Shown here: piece by piece, positions 21,111-31,112 of the stretch
How the letters are laid out: the number at the start of each line of letters is the position of its first letter
Position numbering within the stretch: the stretch's first letter is position 1
Assembly (NCBI GenBank): GCA_963693315.1
Contig: OY856186.1
Location: 286,828,930-286,892,929, forward strand
Source of the DNA: Diogma glabrata
Taxonomy: Eukaryota > Arthropoda > Insecta > Diptera > Cylindrotomidae
Length of the DNA stretch: 64,000 nt
Direction of reading: 5' to 3'
Translations under genes and position numbers: made by a program
The notes under the pieces: model-generated
The model's input: only the letters and a program-made list of their open reading frames with translations
Databases searched by the model: none
What the model was told of the DNA's origin: nothing

Positions 21111-22646
21111 TGTAGGCGAATAAAAAGATACTTTTTAAGATCAACATGTTTGAAAAATTCAATTTAAAAAAATGATCTAATAATATAATTGTTTTTGTTA
21201 GTGTTATATTTTTATAAGGCCTCACTAAGTACCTTTCAAACAAAAAAAATTTACTCAAATCAAATAACACGTTCGAACACAATTTAACTTTAATCTTTGA
21301 TTGTCACTTAAATTTCTCAAAAAATTTCGAGTCACCCTGTGTCAAAACTATTGAAAAAAGAATAAACATGTATTAATTTTTTTATGGTTCCGTTTTTTAT
21401 AACAAACCCTATTGGTAAGAGTAAAACGTGTTTTCCCATTATTTCGATTATCTCATACTATAAAACCAATTGACCTGAAATTTGGGATGCGTATAAAACT
21501 AACCTATATCCACACAAGATGAGGGGTTGAAAATTAAATAAAATGGTTTTCGTTTGTTTTACACGACTAGGATGTGAGGCCTTTGAGAAAATACAGTTTT
21601 TTATTGAGTCAAGTAGGGTATCATATGAAAGGACTTCACTCTAGTATTTCTAAAAAATGTAGTTTGGAAATTTACACCCCAAGTAGGTTTTGCCAGACAT
21701 TGATATACGGTCAAGCACTTAACCGTACTTGGCTATTGTTATTGGGCCAATACTAGAACCATTCATCGGCCGATCTATGGTTTACAGAAAATAATCAGTA
21801 TATTGATACCTTTGAATATTACTTGGCTATTGTTATCGTACCATTACTGGAACCACGAATCGTCCAATCTACCGTTTATAGAAAATTTCCAGTGCAGTTT
21901 ACTTTGAATGGTCAAGCATTGGCCCGTTAATGGTTAACATTAATTGGCTATTGTTATTGGGCCAGTACTGTAGCCATGAATTTGCCGATTTATGTCATTT
22001 TTTTTAAACTTCTCTAGAGTATTATCCGTTTTAGAAATACTTAGTTTGAAAAATTTCACATATAGTTTAGTTAACGCCTTGTCAGTTGAAAGTCTATGAT
22101 AATATAGAAAAGGTCGGTATATGTTTTAATTTATTTTCATTTCTATTTTATTTTAATTATTTTGTAAATAATTTATTTAAATTTATGTATGAAAATATTA
22201 TTTTATATTTTTTTTAATCGCGGAGTACTGGCAGTCATGTTTGCCATTACTCAGCCATTCTTGCAACTGAACCAGTTGAATGGGAAGTTTTGAATTTTTT
22301 CCGTCTTTTTTATTTTATTTTAAATTAGTTTGTATATAATTTATTTAAATTTACATATGATAATAATGTATTTTTTCATTATTACAATTTTTTTTTTCAT
22401 TATTGGTCATTATTACAATGCTGGTCATCATTATTGGCCCGTTACTAGGCCAACTGTACAACCTTGTATGGGCCATTGCTGTTGTTTTTCCTCTGGCCCA
22501 TGAATTGCAACCATTTATTGTCCGAAGTTATGATCCAGTAAAATTATGTTAATGGCCCAGTCGTGGTTGCCAGTACTCGCCCATTGCTGCATTACTGGCT
22601 GCCAGTAATGGACCATTACTGGACCAGTTGTACAACCTTGTATGGG

Positions 22647-23690
22647 ACTCAAAGCCGGAGTTTATCTTACGATTTCATTTGCAAGTATAGAGAGTTAAAA
22701 ACATGAAAGATAAAAAACAAACATGTAGCGCCATCTTTTGTATAATCTGTAATGCTATGAAAGATAGATCTGAAGGAATCTATGAAGGATAAAGTTTTAT
22801 AAATTGGTATAAAAACCATTCCTTATTAGACACTCTCTATATTATTTAGTCTTGAACCTTCAATTTTATTTCTCATCATCAAAATGAATTTAAAATTATT
22901 TTAATTACTTTTCTCAGAAGGAACAATCAAAATTTGTTTGTTGTGTACATATATGATTTTAAAACAAAAGTTTAAGAGTAAATGAAGCTTAGTAAATATT
23001 AAATATTTATTCAATAAACTTGTTGAGTGTAAGAAGGATGAGCAAAGAAAGGAGGGTAAAACAAAAAACTCACCTAAATTTTAAATTTATTGGATCAAAT
23101 ACGGCTTCGCAGCTTACGGTTCACTGTTTCGTATGTCTGCAAAATTTGAATAAATTTTTTAACCATAATTTTGCTGAGAATAGTTCATTCAAGAGCTGAG
23201 TTTTGGTTTATAAGAACGCCAGTGTGTTATATGTTAGTACAAATGTGTTATATGTTAGTACAAACTTAAATCCTATTATATTTAGAATAGCAAAAGTCCA
23301 AGCGGCACGTATATCCGCTAGAAATAGGTAGATTTCGAGATCAGACAGTTTTGTGTGCCAGTAGAATCTGATGTATCAGATTAGTTTAAACAAAACAAAC
23401 TAATTTCAAACAGATATCGAACAAATTTAAAAAGAAAATTAGCTACCTACAAGCAAAATTATATGTATCCAATTTTGCAACAAACAAATATCAAATCTAC
23501 CACAGAACATGTGTGTGATAATTTATGACACAAACCTACTCTATATCATATGTCGTGCAATTACTGCAAAATATCAAAATAGTTTATTTCTAAGAAAAAA
23601 AAATTAATTTCTTCTATTCAAATCTTTTATTTTTTGACTGTTATAAGGTTGACATTGACTGTTATAAGGTTTTTGGAAATTGTAATTGGG
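22647..23690. other. AT-rich DNA, nothing recognised
   Basis: Contains only a short direct duplication (GTGTTATATGTTAGTACAAA at 23223 and 23245). No gene seen. Confidence 0.4.
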
Positions 23691-24670
23691 GATTGATGCA
23701 AACTTTTTTGTTGAAGCCAACAAGTCAAAAACCTCTAACTGCAGAGGTTTATATTTATAAGAAACGGATTAAAATGTTTTTACAGATTCTAAATTTATGA
23801 AGATTTTAAAAATATTAGTATCCAAACGGCCGTTATAACGGATTAAAAAAACCACTTTTTTTTCTAGTATAAAGCCTATAGTTCCTTAACCATGTGTCAG
23901 ATTTTTTTGATTTACGAACTCGTCCAAGATATTATTAAAACACACATTTTTAAGGAAAGTTTTTTGATCTGGCTCCACAAATGCAACCGTGAGAGCGCCG
24001 GTTGATTCAAACGCATTTTGTGTTTCACAAGCTTTTTTGTTGGAGCCGTTCACTCAGAAACCTCCAACTGCAGAGGTCTTTTTTTTGAAAGAAACTGATT
24101 AAAAAGGTTTCAAAGATTCTAAATTTATGAAGTTTTTAAAAGTATTAGAATCCAAACGGCCGTTATAACGGATCTAAAAAACAGAGTTTTTTTCTAGTAT
24201 AAAGCCTCTAGTTTCTTAACCATGTGTTGGATTGGGCTGATTTACGAACTTGTCCAACATATTAACAAAACGCACATTTTTAGAAAAGGTTTTTTGATCT
24301 GGCCTTATAAATGCGACCGTGAGAGTGCCGGTTGTTTCAAAAAAAAATTTTTTTTTGCAAACTTTTTTGTTGGAGCCGCTCATTCAGGAACCTTTAACTG
24401 CAGAGGTCTAGATTTAAAACAAATTGATAAAAAAGATTCCAAAAATTCTAAATTTGTTAAATTTTTTGAAATATTAGTATCCAAACGGCCGTTATAACGG
24501 TTTTAAAAAATCAATTTTTTTCAGAAAAAAGCCTCTAGTTTCTTAACCACGTGTCGGATTTTGCTGATTCACGAACTTGTCCAAGATATTATTAAAACAC
24601 ACAAGTACAGAAATTTTTTTTGATCTACCTCAACAAATGCGACCGTGAGAGTGCCGGTCGTTTTCGTTAT
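23690..24670 (+). repeat. Three tandem ~330-bp satellite-like units
   Basis: The phrase CAAACGGCCGTTATAACGG occurs at about 23823, 24155 and 24482, giving periods of about 330 bp. Each unit also holds TTTTTTGTTGGAGCCG (or a variant), CTGCAGAGGT, TCTAGTATAAAGCCT, ACGAACTnGTCCAAnATATT and a CGACCGTGAGAGTGCCGGTT block. The units differ by about 10-20 per cent by eye. The ACGGCCGTTATAACGG core is nearly palindromic. No protein frame is conserved across units. Confidence 0.8.
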
Positions 24671-24686
24671 ATCTCATATCGTTTAT

Positions 24687-24710
24687 ATACATATATATAT
24701 ATATATATAA
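24687..24710. repeat. AT dinucleotide microsatellite
   Basis: (TA)n run followed by a T homopolymer, at the end of the 330-bp array. Confidence 0.8.
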
Positions 24711-25933
24711 ATTTTTTTTTTTTTTGTTTTTTTGTCTCCGCTTATCATATATAGTCGTTTGGCACAAAAATTTTTCCGAAATTCCGAGATGAAGCCCATT
24801 GCAATAGGTAGATTTTTATATGAAATCTACCTAAAAATCTTTTAAAGCAAGTTACTTCTTGCTTTAAATAGACATCTTTGAAATGAATAACTGAAATATT
24901 TCTTATACCTAATAATCCATATAATATAAGTATTGCATTGTATAATCCATAAGTATTTTACTGTAAATAGGTAGTGTATAATTATTTATATCAACTCCTA
25001 AAACACGAATTGCCAGGTCAACCATCAGCAAAGCTCTTGTATTGACAGAATATAACACCCATTTCCAAACTATATCGTTTAATTCGCGATTTTTTTAAAA
25101 ATTTATTTTAAGTTCGAATGTGCGAAAATTGACTTATATTTATAAAGCAGAAGATGTGAATTGTGATGCAGTATTATTGAGAACCGTACTAAGAACTTAT
25201 GTACTACTCTGAAAAACATGATATATTTTCAATCGAAGTGAGGAGCTGCCTCAATCTAGTCACGAGAGGGAATATGGCGAATCGAACCCTGAAATTTATT
25301 TCACAGGTGTATATGTACAGAACGATGTAGTTGAGTCAACCGCACGTTATGTTTATATGAAAATTAAATATAGTTCAATAAATTTCAAATATTTCTATTT
25401 TAGACCAAGTCGTTGTCTTTCATGGAAATAGTAAGTAACTTCATTCAAGTCTTTTTTCCTTGTTTGAATAATAAACTGCTCACTTCGAGATCAGGTGGAC
25501 ATTACTTTAATTTATTTCAGTCTATGTATTTTTCAGAAGCACAAACGAAGTTGGAAATAAATGACCTAACAGTTTACATTTTAGGCATAGGTACATGGCA
25601 TTTTATTTAGCTACTTCAAATTTGCTGATTCAATATTCATCCAAATTTAACAACCTATATATGTACATATATACAAATGTCAATGATATGTATCACACCA
25701 GACACGATTAATTAAAAATGAAGTACAAGTAAAACAGTAAAATTGAAACAATAAAAATGTTTTTAGAAAGAAAATTCCTAAATGTAAACCTAAATGACGC
25801 CTTATAAAAATAGATACAATTTTTATAATTAAACATTATTAGAGCAAAACAAAATAATATGTTTTTATTGTCTACATCGATCTCATGATTCGAAAATATA
25901 TTTAAAAAAACAGTTTTAAATTTTCAAACTCAC
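24711..25933 (-). other. Presumed intron or spacer downstream of the two-exon gene fragment
   Basis: No third exon could be recognised on the minus strand here, and no repeat family. A 27-bp plus-strand stretch between TTTTAG (ending 25404) and GTAAGT (25432) looks like a micro-exon but has no partner. Confidence 0.3.
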
Positions 25934-26308
25934 TCTTAGTATTCGAAATGGACTATCCCTCAATAAACATACACCTAAATCGGTTGGTGTCAAAATTGTT
26001 TGTAATTCACTATCTTCTTGATTTATTGAATTATCCAATCGATTCGATATTGAATCTGAATTATCAGTAATCTTTAATTTTTCGTATAACCAAGTCTAAA
26101 AATAAAAGGAATTAACTAAAATTTAAATTATTAATTAAAAATATTTTTAAAAAAAACTTACTTTAAATGATGTGTTTTTTCGAATATCCTGTAACGCAAC
26201 GTCGGCATCGATTGGTGACATTTCACTCGATGAGTGCTGTATGCTATTGATAGTTGATCGATAGAATAAATAAAACGGATTTGGCATTACTTTCAATAAA
26301 CGCAGCAT
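25934..26308 (-). CDS. Host gene, first two coding exons (product not recognised)
   Basis: Exon 1 runs from ATG 26308 to 26162 (49 codons); TAA lies directly upstream in frame, which fixes the start. It ends at AAA followed by a consensus GTAAGT. The intron (26096-26161) is 66 bp with a pyrimidine-rich TTTTATTTTTAG end. Exon 2 (26095-25934, 54 codons, phase 0) ends at a second consensus donor, GTGAGT. The N-terminus MLRLLKVMPNPFYLFYR is basic and hydrophobic, like a mitochondrial or membrane-targeting leader. Then come SPIDADVALQDIRKNTSFK, TWLYEKLKI, a Ser/Asn/Asp-rich linker, and the ordered-looking LTPTDLGVCLLRDSPFRILR. The 103 residues are clearly the start of a longer protein; later exons were not found and may be far left, beyond the foldback element. 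I cannot name the family. Four matching splice and frame signals make a real gene likely. Confidence 0.75.
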
Positions 26309-27300
26309 TTATGTTTTCTGTTTAGTAAGAAATAAAAATTAATAAAAATCAATTATCTTAATTGTAATTTATTGTCAGTAAATCATGACTACATTGTGTC
26401 TTACGAGATAGAACACAGAGTAAATGTTTTAGTAAACAAATTAACAGATTTCTGAAAAAATTATTGAGTTTTCTTTGATGTCATTTTAACTATCTATTTT
26501 TATTTCCGAAGAATTTTTCTTTGGTGTGCTAAAGTGATGAAATACAGAATCCGTACAAAATTTAATTGAAAGAAAAACAATTCAACTCATCTCACATAAA
26601 TGTGCATTAAATCTTTTAGTCCATATCAGTAGAGTTTATATCGGTTTGTTTTGTGTCAACAACCCAATGTGATACCAAAACAAATTTTTGGACAAGTAAG
26701 TTCGCAGGTCTCACATACAAGAAAATCTCAAGTGATGTTAATCATCATCATCCTCGTTTAATGCAGAACAGGTCACTTTATCAAATCTTATTTAACTCTT
26801 TCTTCAAATTATCCATTGTCGTTGAGCTACATTTGTGTTCTATAAATTGGTGATTTTCAATCGAATACCATGTTTAACTTACGATGTGGTTTATACATAA
26901 AACGCCAAATCCTAGTGAACTAATCGTTGCGTTGTTCAATTGTCCTAAACAAGCTTTATTCCAAATTGCATCGCCTCTGTCCAACACTCATGCAATCACA
27001 GTTTGAAATATCAATTACTTGTACGAACAACACACCGAACAAGAACGGCCAGCGTCTCTGATATTCAGGAAAATTTGTGACATGCGCACAATAATTATTC
27101 AAAGCATTTAAGTTATCGGGACTTCAACTAAATAGGGACCTGGCAAACACCACCTTTAAAGGTGTAAGACATGACATTTAAGACTCTTAATTATAACGTC
27201 AATTATATCAAATCAAATCAAATTTTCAACAAAACAATTAATCCCAGAAGAAGGTCTCTTAGAGACAGAAAATATTTGGTGGCAAAAATCAAGTTTTTGA
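26309..27300 (-). promoter_or_regulatory. Region upstream of the host gene
   Basis: This is the 5' flank of the minus-strand gene and should hold its promoter. No TATA or initiator motif can be singled out. No other gene or repeat is recognised. Confidence 0.2.
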
Positions 27301-27305
27301 AGTGA

Positions 27306-27468
27306 AATAGTAGATTGTTCTACTTTTGCGAACGCGTTTTCCAAACAGGAGTGTAGTTGGCAATTACTCGCGCTTAGAAACTCAGTTCGCGCTAGTGGTA
27401 CACACTAGTTTTTGTGACAAATGCACAAAATTTATGAAATTTTATTTAATTGTTGATTATATAATTTA
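27306..27468 (+). repeat. Duplicated segment, copy 1 (left part)
   Basis: Matches 41825-42020: ATAGTAGATTGT, GCGAA(C/T)GCGTTTT, CACACTAGTTTT, AACAAATGCACAAAAT. It is interrupted by the Jockey insertion and resumes at 28943 (TTTAACAAAT, AATTTAAGATATTTAAA, AAAGTGCGCCATCTTCGT). Confidence 0.65.
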
Positions 27469-28942
27469 TTTTTTTTTTGAAGAAAATGTGTTGTGTTATA
27501 ACTTATAGGGTTAACAATATGTGTCACAACAACACATAAATACCTTTTAAGACCTAGGTCTAGACCTAGGTCCCACAACAACTGGCGTTCTAAAGTCATG
27601 ATGAACGTTTTTTTTAAACCTCTGCGGGTTGAAGTCACCTGAGACTAAGGATTTCGGCAAACTATTCCATTTGTATGCAGTTCGGACAAAGAAGTCTTTC
27701 TGCGACCTGCCAGTATGACAGCGTGGGATCTCGACCGTTTGACTGGTTGCGGTAGCCGATTGTCGAGTGGAACGGGAGTAAGAATAAGTTTGAGGCATGA
27801 TTCTGCTGATTTCAGCTGAGCACTGTTGATGACTACATTTGTAAAAAACAACGAGGTCAGCAGCAGTGCGACGATGTTGCAGGGAATCAAGTTTTGATGT
27901 CAAAGTTCGATCACCCACAATTCGTATAGCCCGCTTTTGAACAGAGTCCAAGAGGGCCAAGATGGAAACAGAGGCAGCACCCCAAACTTGACAACAGTAC
28001 TCCATACAAGGACGAATATAGGACTTATAAACATGGAGCAATTGGTATGGAGTGAAAAATTTTTTGCATCTATTTAGGAGGCCGAGTTTTTTAAATGCGC
28101 TTTTTGACATCGCCATTACATGATCGTTCCAGAGTAGGTCATTTGAAACTGTGACACCCAATAAACAAATGCTTTTACATTCACCTATTGGTTCATCACA
28201 CATACTGAATAAAATATCTTTGGGGAACTCGGTCTTTGATCTGGAAACAATCAACAGCTGTGTTTTGGTAGAGTTGAAATTGACTAGGTGTTGGTCACCC
28301 CAATCGGCGATATTTTTTAAGGTCTTTATTCACGTTTATGGCAGCGTCTTTCCGGGCGGGATTAATTCGTTCGTGCATTTTACCTTTTGAAGGAAGGGGT
28401 TCGAACGACTTGTGCAGTATCATCTGCTTGTACTATCATCTGCTATTTATTGGGTTGCTGGTGATTTTCAACAATTCGTTGATATAAATCAAAAATAGGG
28501 TTGGGGACAATACTGAGCCTTGAAGTACACCAGCGTTAATTAGTTTAGACTCAGAAGAAAATCCGTCTAAGGAGACCGAAATGTATCGGTTGGATAGAAA
28601 ATTTTGAATCAGCTTCACAATATTGGGATGAAAACCGTACGCAACGAGCTTGTTGATCAAGTTGGCATGCCAGACTCGATCGAATGCCTTGTAGATGTCT
28701 AAAGCGATAACGTATGTTTCACCACCTTTATCAAGTATGCTGTTCCAACAATGCGATACATAGTTTAATAGATCGGTAGTTGATCTTTTGTTCCGAAAAC
28801 CGTATTGGCTGTCGGATATTAAATGATTTACTTCCAGAAATTTTGAAATGTGTGTATTATTAAAATTCTCGTAGACTTTGGATAGGACCGATAGTAAAGC
28901 TATTGGCCTATAATTTGAGATATCGGATTTTGGTCCCTTTTT
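27469..28942 (-). pseudogene. Jockey family A copy, 5'-truncated and broken
   Basis: Closely similar to 15049-16520 (same 3' UTR, poly(A) tail as T run 27469-27478). The C-terminal 236 codons (28254-27547) are open, ending in RNase-like/Jockey tail motifs. Upstream, frameshifts at about 28315 and 28430 destroy the linker and the FADDS active-site region (the second half of that motif is replaced by a local duplication of CTATCATCTGC). A further open piece (28660-28436) carries the PQG-type motif as LQG, itself a substitution. Homology stops at 28942 inside the KKGPKS motif, so the endonuclease and the first RT motifs are absent. It cannot encode an active RT. Confidence 0.85.
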
Positions 28943-29048
28943 AAGGATTTATTTTAACAAATTTATAACCCAATTTAAGATATTTAAATATAAACTAAAG
29001 TGCGCCATCTTCGTTGTAATATGTGTATTCTTATATAAATATACATAT
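28943..29048 (+). repeat. Duplicated segment, copy 1 (right part)
   Basis: TTTAACAAAT, then AATTTAAGATATTTAAATAT and GTGCGCCATCTTCGTTGTAA, as at 42536-42600. Where 42 kb has a MITE between ACAAAT and TTATAA, this copy has none, so it is an empty site. Confidence 0.6.
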
Positions 29049-29595
29049 TGTTACGTTTTTCTAACCTTCCTTCGAATTGGCCTTACTCTCAATTCGATAA
29101 ACGTAATTCCCAATCTCTTCCTGAGTTCGATCACTGATTAGTAAGGCCAAACACCAGGTTTTAATAAGTATTCAACTCCTTAATTGTTCCACAACAACAG
29201 GAAACAATACAGCAAACCATATTCCTAACTAGAATATTCTTTCAACAGCTTCAGAAACTCCAACGGTTTATTGTAGAAATTTCCAGTAATAGAACGTTTA
29301 AAATAATACACAAAATATTTCTACTCAATAAAACTTAAAACTTTATTTACTAATTTAAAGATCATTTTTATAATTTTAACTTCACAATCGCAGGTTTAAA
29401 ATAAAACTAATTAAAAACTACAAGAGGCAATTTCCTTATATACACTCTGCTTAATCTCTAGAAATTTCTAGGTCACTTTTTAGAAACCTTGAGAAAATAT
29501 TAGAATATTCGATTATTTTACGTTACGTTGTTTTGATTCATAAAATCATTTGTTTTATGTAGACCTTAACTCTAAGAATATGTACAACAACAACA
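29049..29595 (-). mobile_element. Solo LTR, TSD ATAT
   Basis: Begins TGTTACGTTTTTC and ends ACAACAACAACA, flanked by ATAT (29045-29048 and 29596-29599). Read on the minus strand it has LTR anatomy: TGTTGTTGTT start, a TATATAAGG box (plus-strand CCTTATATAC at 29434-29443), AATAAA signals further on, and an AACGTAACA end. No internal region or second LTR is near, so recombination has left a single LTR. Confidence 0.65.
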
Positions 29596-29802
29596 ATATT
29601 CATTTCATTAATCTGTTGTAGTATTTTGTTGATTTGATTTTGCTAGAAGTGACCATAATCGTCTAGATTTTTCTGCAATCTGTAAAAATTTTGACAGCTG
29701 GTTTATATTTTGAAAACTCAAAATAATTGTTATTTCTTGCAAATCAGATTGTTTTGGGTTGTGTATAAGTTATTTTTCCTATATATTAAATTAGTTGAAT
29801 TA

Positions 29803-30447
29803 TCTTATATATTAATACGCTAACTTTGTACTTTGTACAGCCTAAGGCTTTTTTATTAAAATTTCCACTCATTCCAAATTTTCACTGCTAACTGATATTA
29901 GTGTAACCTAGATCTGAGAGATTTTTGAGATTTTTCGGATCATAAATAAAAAAGTTTTAGACGAATTATAATGTATTTTTGAATTTAACTGCCTCCCCTC
30001 AAATCAAAGCAAATGGATCAAATGGAACCGTCCAAATCTTTTCTTTATTTATAGTATTTTATATTTTCTTTTCATTTATAAGTTTACATACAAGTAAAAA
30101 TATTCTACTGGGTGGTACTGTTTACAATTTGCATATTTATATTCTCATTTCTCAAAACAAATAAAAGAAATAATAAATGTTACATATAAATTTAAAAGCC
30201 TAATATGTTTGAATAAAATATTTCTTTATACGTCCAAAAATCATATTGAATTATTTTAAGAACACCTTATATTCGTATGTAAAAAAAAACACGAAACAAA
30301 TGAAATGAAACGAAAAACTTTTTATATTTATATATAAGATACATACATTATAAGCTTACATACAAGTAAAAATATTCTACTGGGTGGTACTGTTTACAAT
30401 TTTCATATTTATATTCTCATTTCTCAAAACAAATAAAATATACATAC
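29803..30447 (+). mobile_element. Helitron-like element, 5' part with first ~280-bp tandem unit
   Basis: Starts TCTTATATATTAATACG after an A, as Helitrons do (A|TC). It continues through AGCCTAAGGCTTTTTTATT and the block CTAACTGATATTAGTGTAAC. From about 30085 it holds tandem units with the signature TACTGGGTGGTACTG, AAAGCCTAATATGTTTG, ATACGTCCAAAAATC and ACACGAAACAAATGAAATG. The second unit is interrupted at 30448 by the Gypsy element and resumes at 37997. More units lie at 38844-39280. A second 5' tip is at 39281. Confidence 0.6.
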
Positions 30448-31083
30448 TGTAATAAACTTCGTCCAGAATGGGTTAATTTAATTTAATCATAACTAACCAA
30501 TACGTTCCGCCTAAATGTTTTCTACATTCTATGGCAAAGATGAATCAAGATGAAAGTTAACTCCCTTTAACAAATACATTTTGCATAAATTAAATTTGAG
30601 TTCGCTAATACAAATGCAAGTATGAATGAAAACAGGTGTGGCCTATTCAAGATGTACGGACTACGTAGTATTGATTTCTAGTGGATTATAGAAGTTTCGA
30701 TTTATTTATTTTTCGATATAAATAAGCGAACAAAAATATCAGATAGGCAGTTTTAATTTTGCAATTAAAAGTGTTTTACAAATATTCGAAAGTATAAGGA
30801 ATAATCGGTGGTACTTGAGCCTGGGTACTAATAGTGAAAGAATCTGAACTTAGTGGAATAGTAAATACAGAGCTTACGATTCCGAATATTATTGATTCAA
30901 ATTGTGGAAAAGCGCTGAAGTTTATCGTACATAAATTGGAGACCCTGGAATTTATTGTAAGGAAAAACGGAAGCTGCTGTAATTTGTTGACAAATAAAGT
31001 TTGAGATTCTGTTAGCCAAAGATCTGTCTTTTTACTGTCGTATTTGCTCAATAATCGAAAAGAACCAACGAAGAGTCGTTACA
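30448..31083 (+). repeat. 5' LTR of the Gypsy element
   Basis: 636 bp. A TATA-like GATATAAATAAG lies at 30715-30726 and an AATAAA at 30993-30998, giving a plausible U3/R/U5 division. The inverted ends are TGTAA and TTACA. Confidence 0.9.
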
Positions 31084-31084
31084 G

Positions 31085-31102
31085 TGGTGTCAGAAGTGGG
31101 AT
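31085..31102 (+). promoter_or_regulatory. Primer-binding site, probably tRNA-Leu
   Basis: TGGTGTCAGAAGTGGGAT begins one base after the 5' LTR. TGG pairs with the tRNA CCA end, and the rest fits a leucine tRNA 3' end as I remember it for other Gypsy elements. Confidence 0.65.
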
Positions 31103-31112
31103 TATTGAAACA

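Larger units (their letters stand above)
18758..22646. mobile_element. 3.9-kb foldback transposon with ~0.9-kb composite inverted arms
   Basis: Starts CCCATACAAGGTTG and ends with its complement CAACCTTGTATGGG. Each arm repeats the tip a second time about 160 bp further in (18909 and near 22462). Each also has three ~125-bp subrepeats containing GGCCCAATAACAATA (left ~19268, 19394, 19519; complements at right ~21745, 21835, 21950). Arms are about 18758-19600 and 21700-22646. The tips are dense in CCAGTA and GGCCCA words. No transposase is inside. The central part is occupied by other DNA, including the GGGTCATTCC element. The subrepeat-built arms recall FB-type foldback elements; a clear target duplication was not found. 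Confidence 0.7.

Noticed and set aside
25405..25431. 27-bp plus-strand micro-exon between TTTTAG and GTAAGT
   Set aside because: Good-looking splice signals but no neighbouring exons on that strand; such pairs arise by chance in AT-rich DNA.
26653..26853. 66-codon plus-strand frame upstream of the host gene
   Set aside because: No splice or conservation signal, low-complexity His/Ser run; likely noise in a promoter region.
30776..31051. 91-codon minus-strand frame, repeated at 37689-37964
   Set aside because: It is antisense within the two Gypsy LTRs, and repetition is due to LTR identity.
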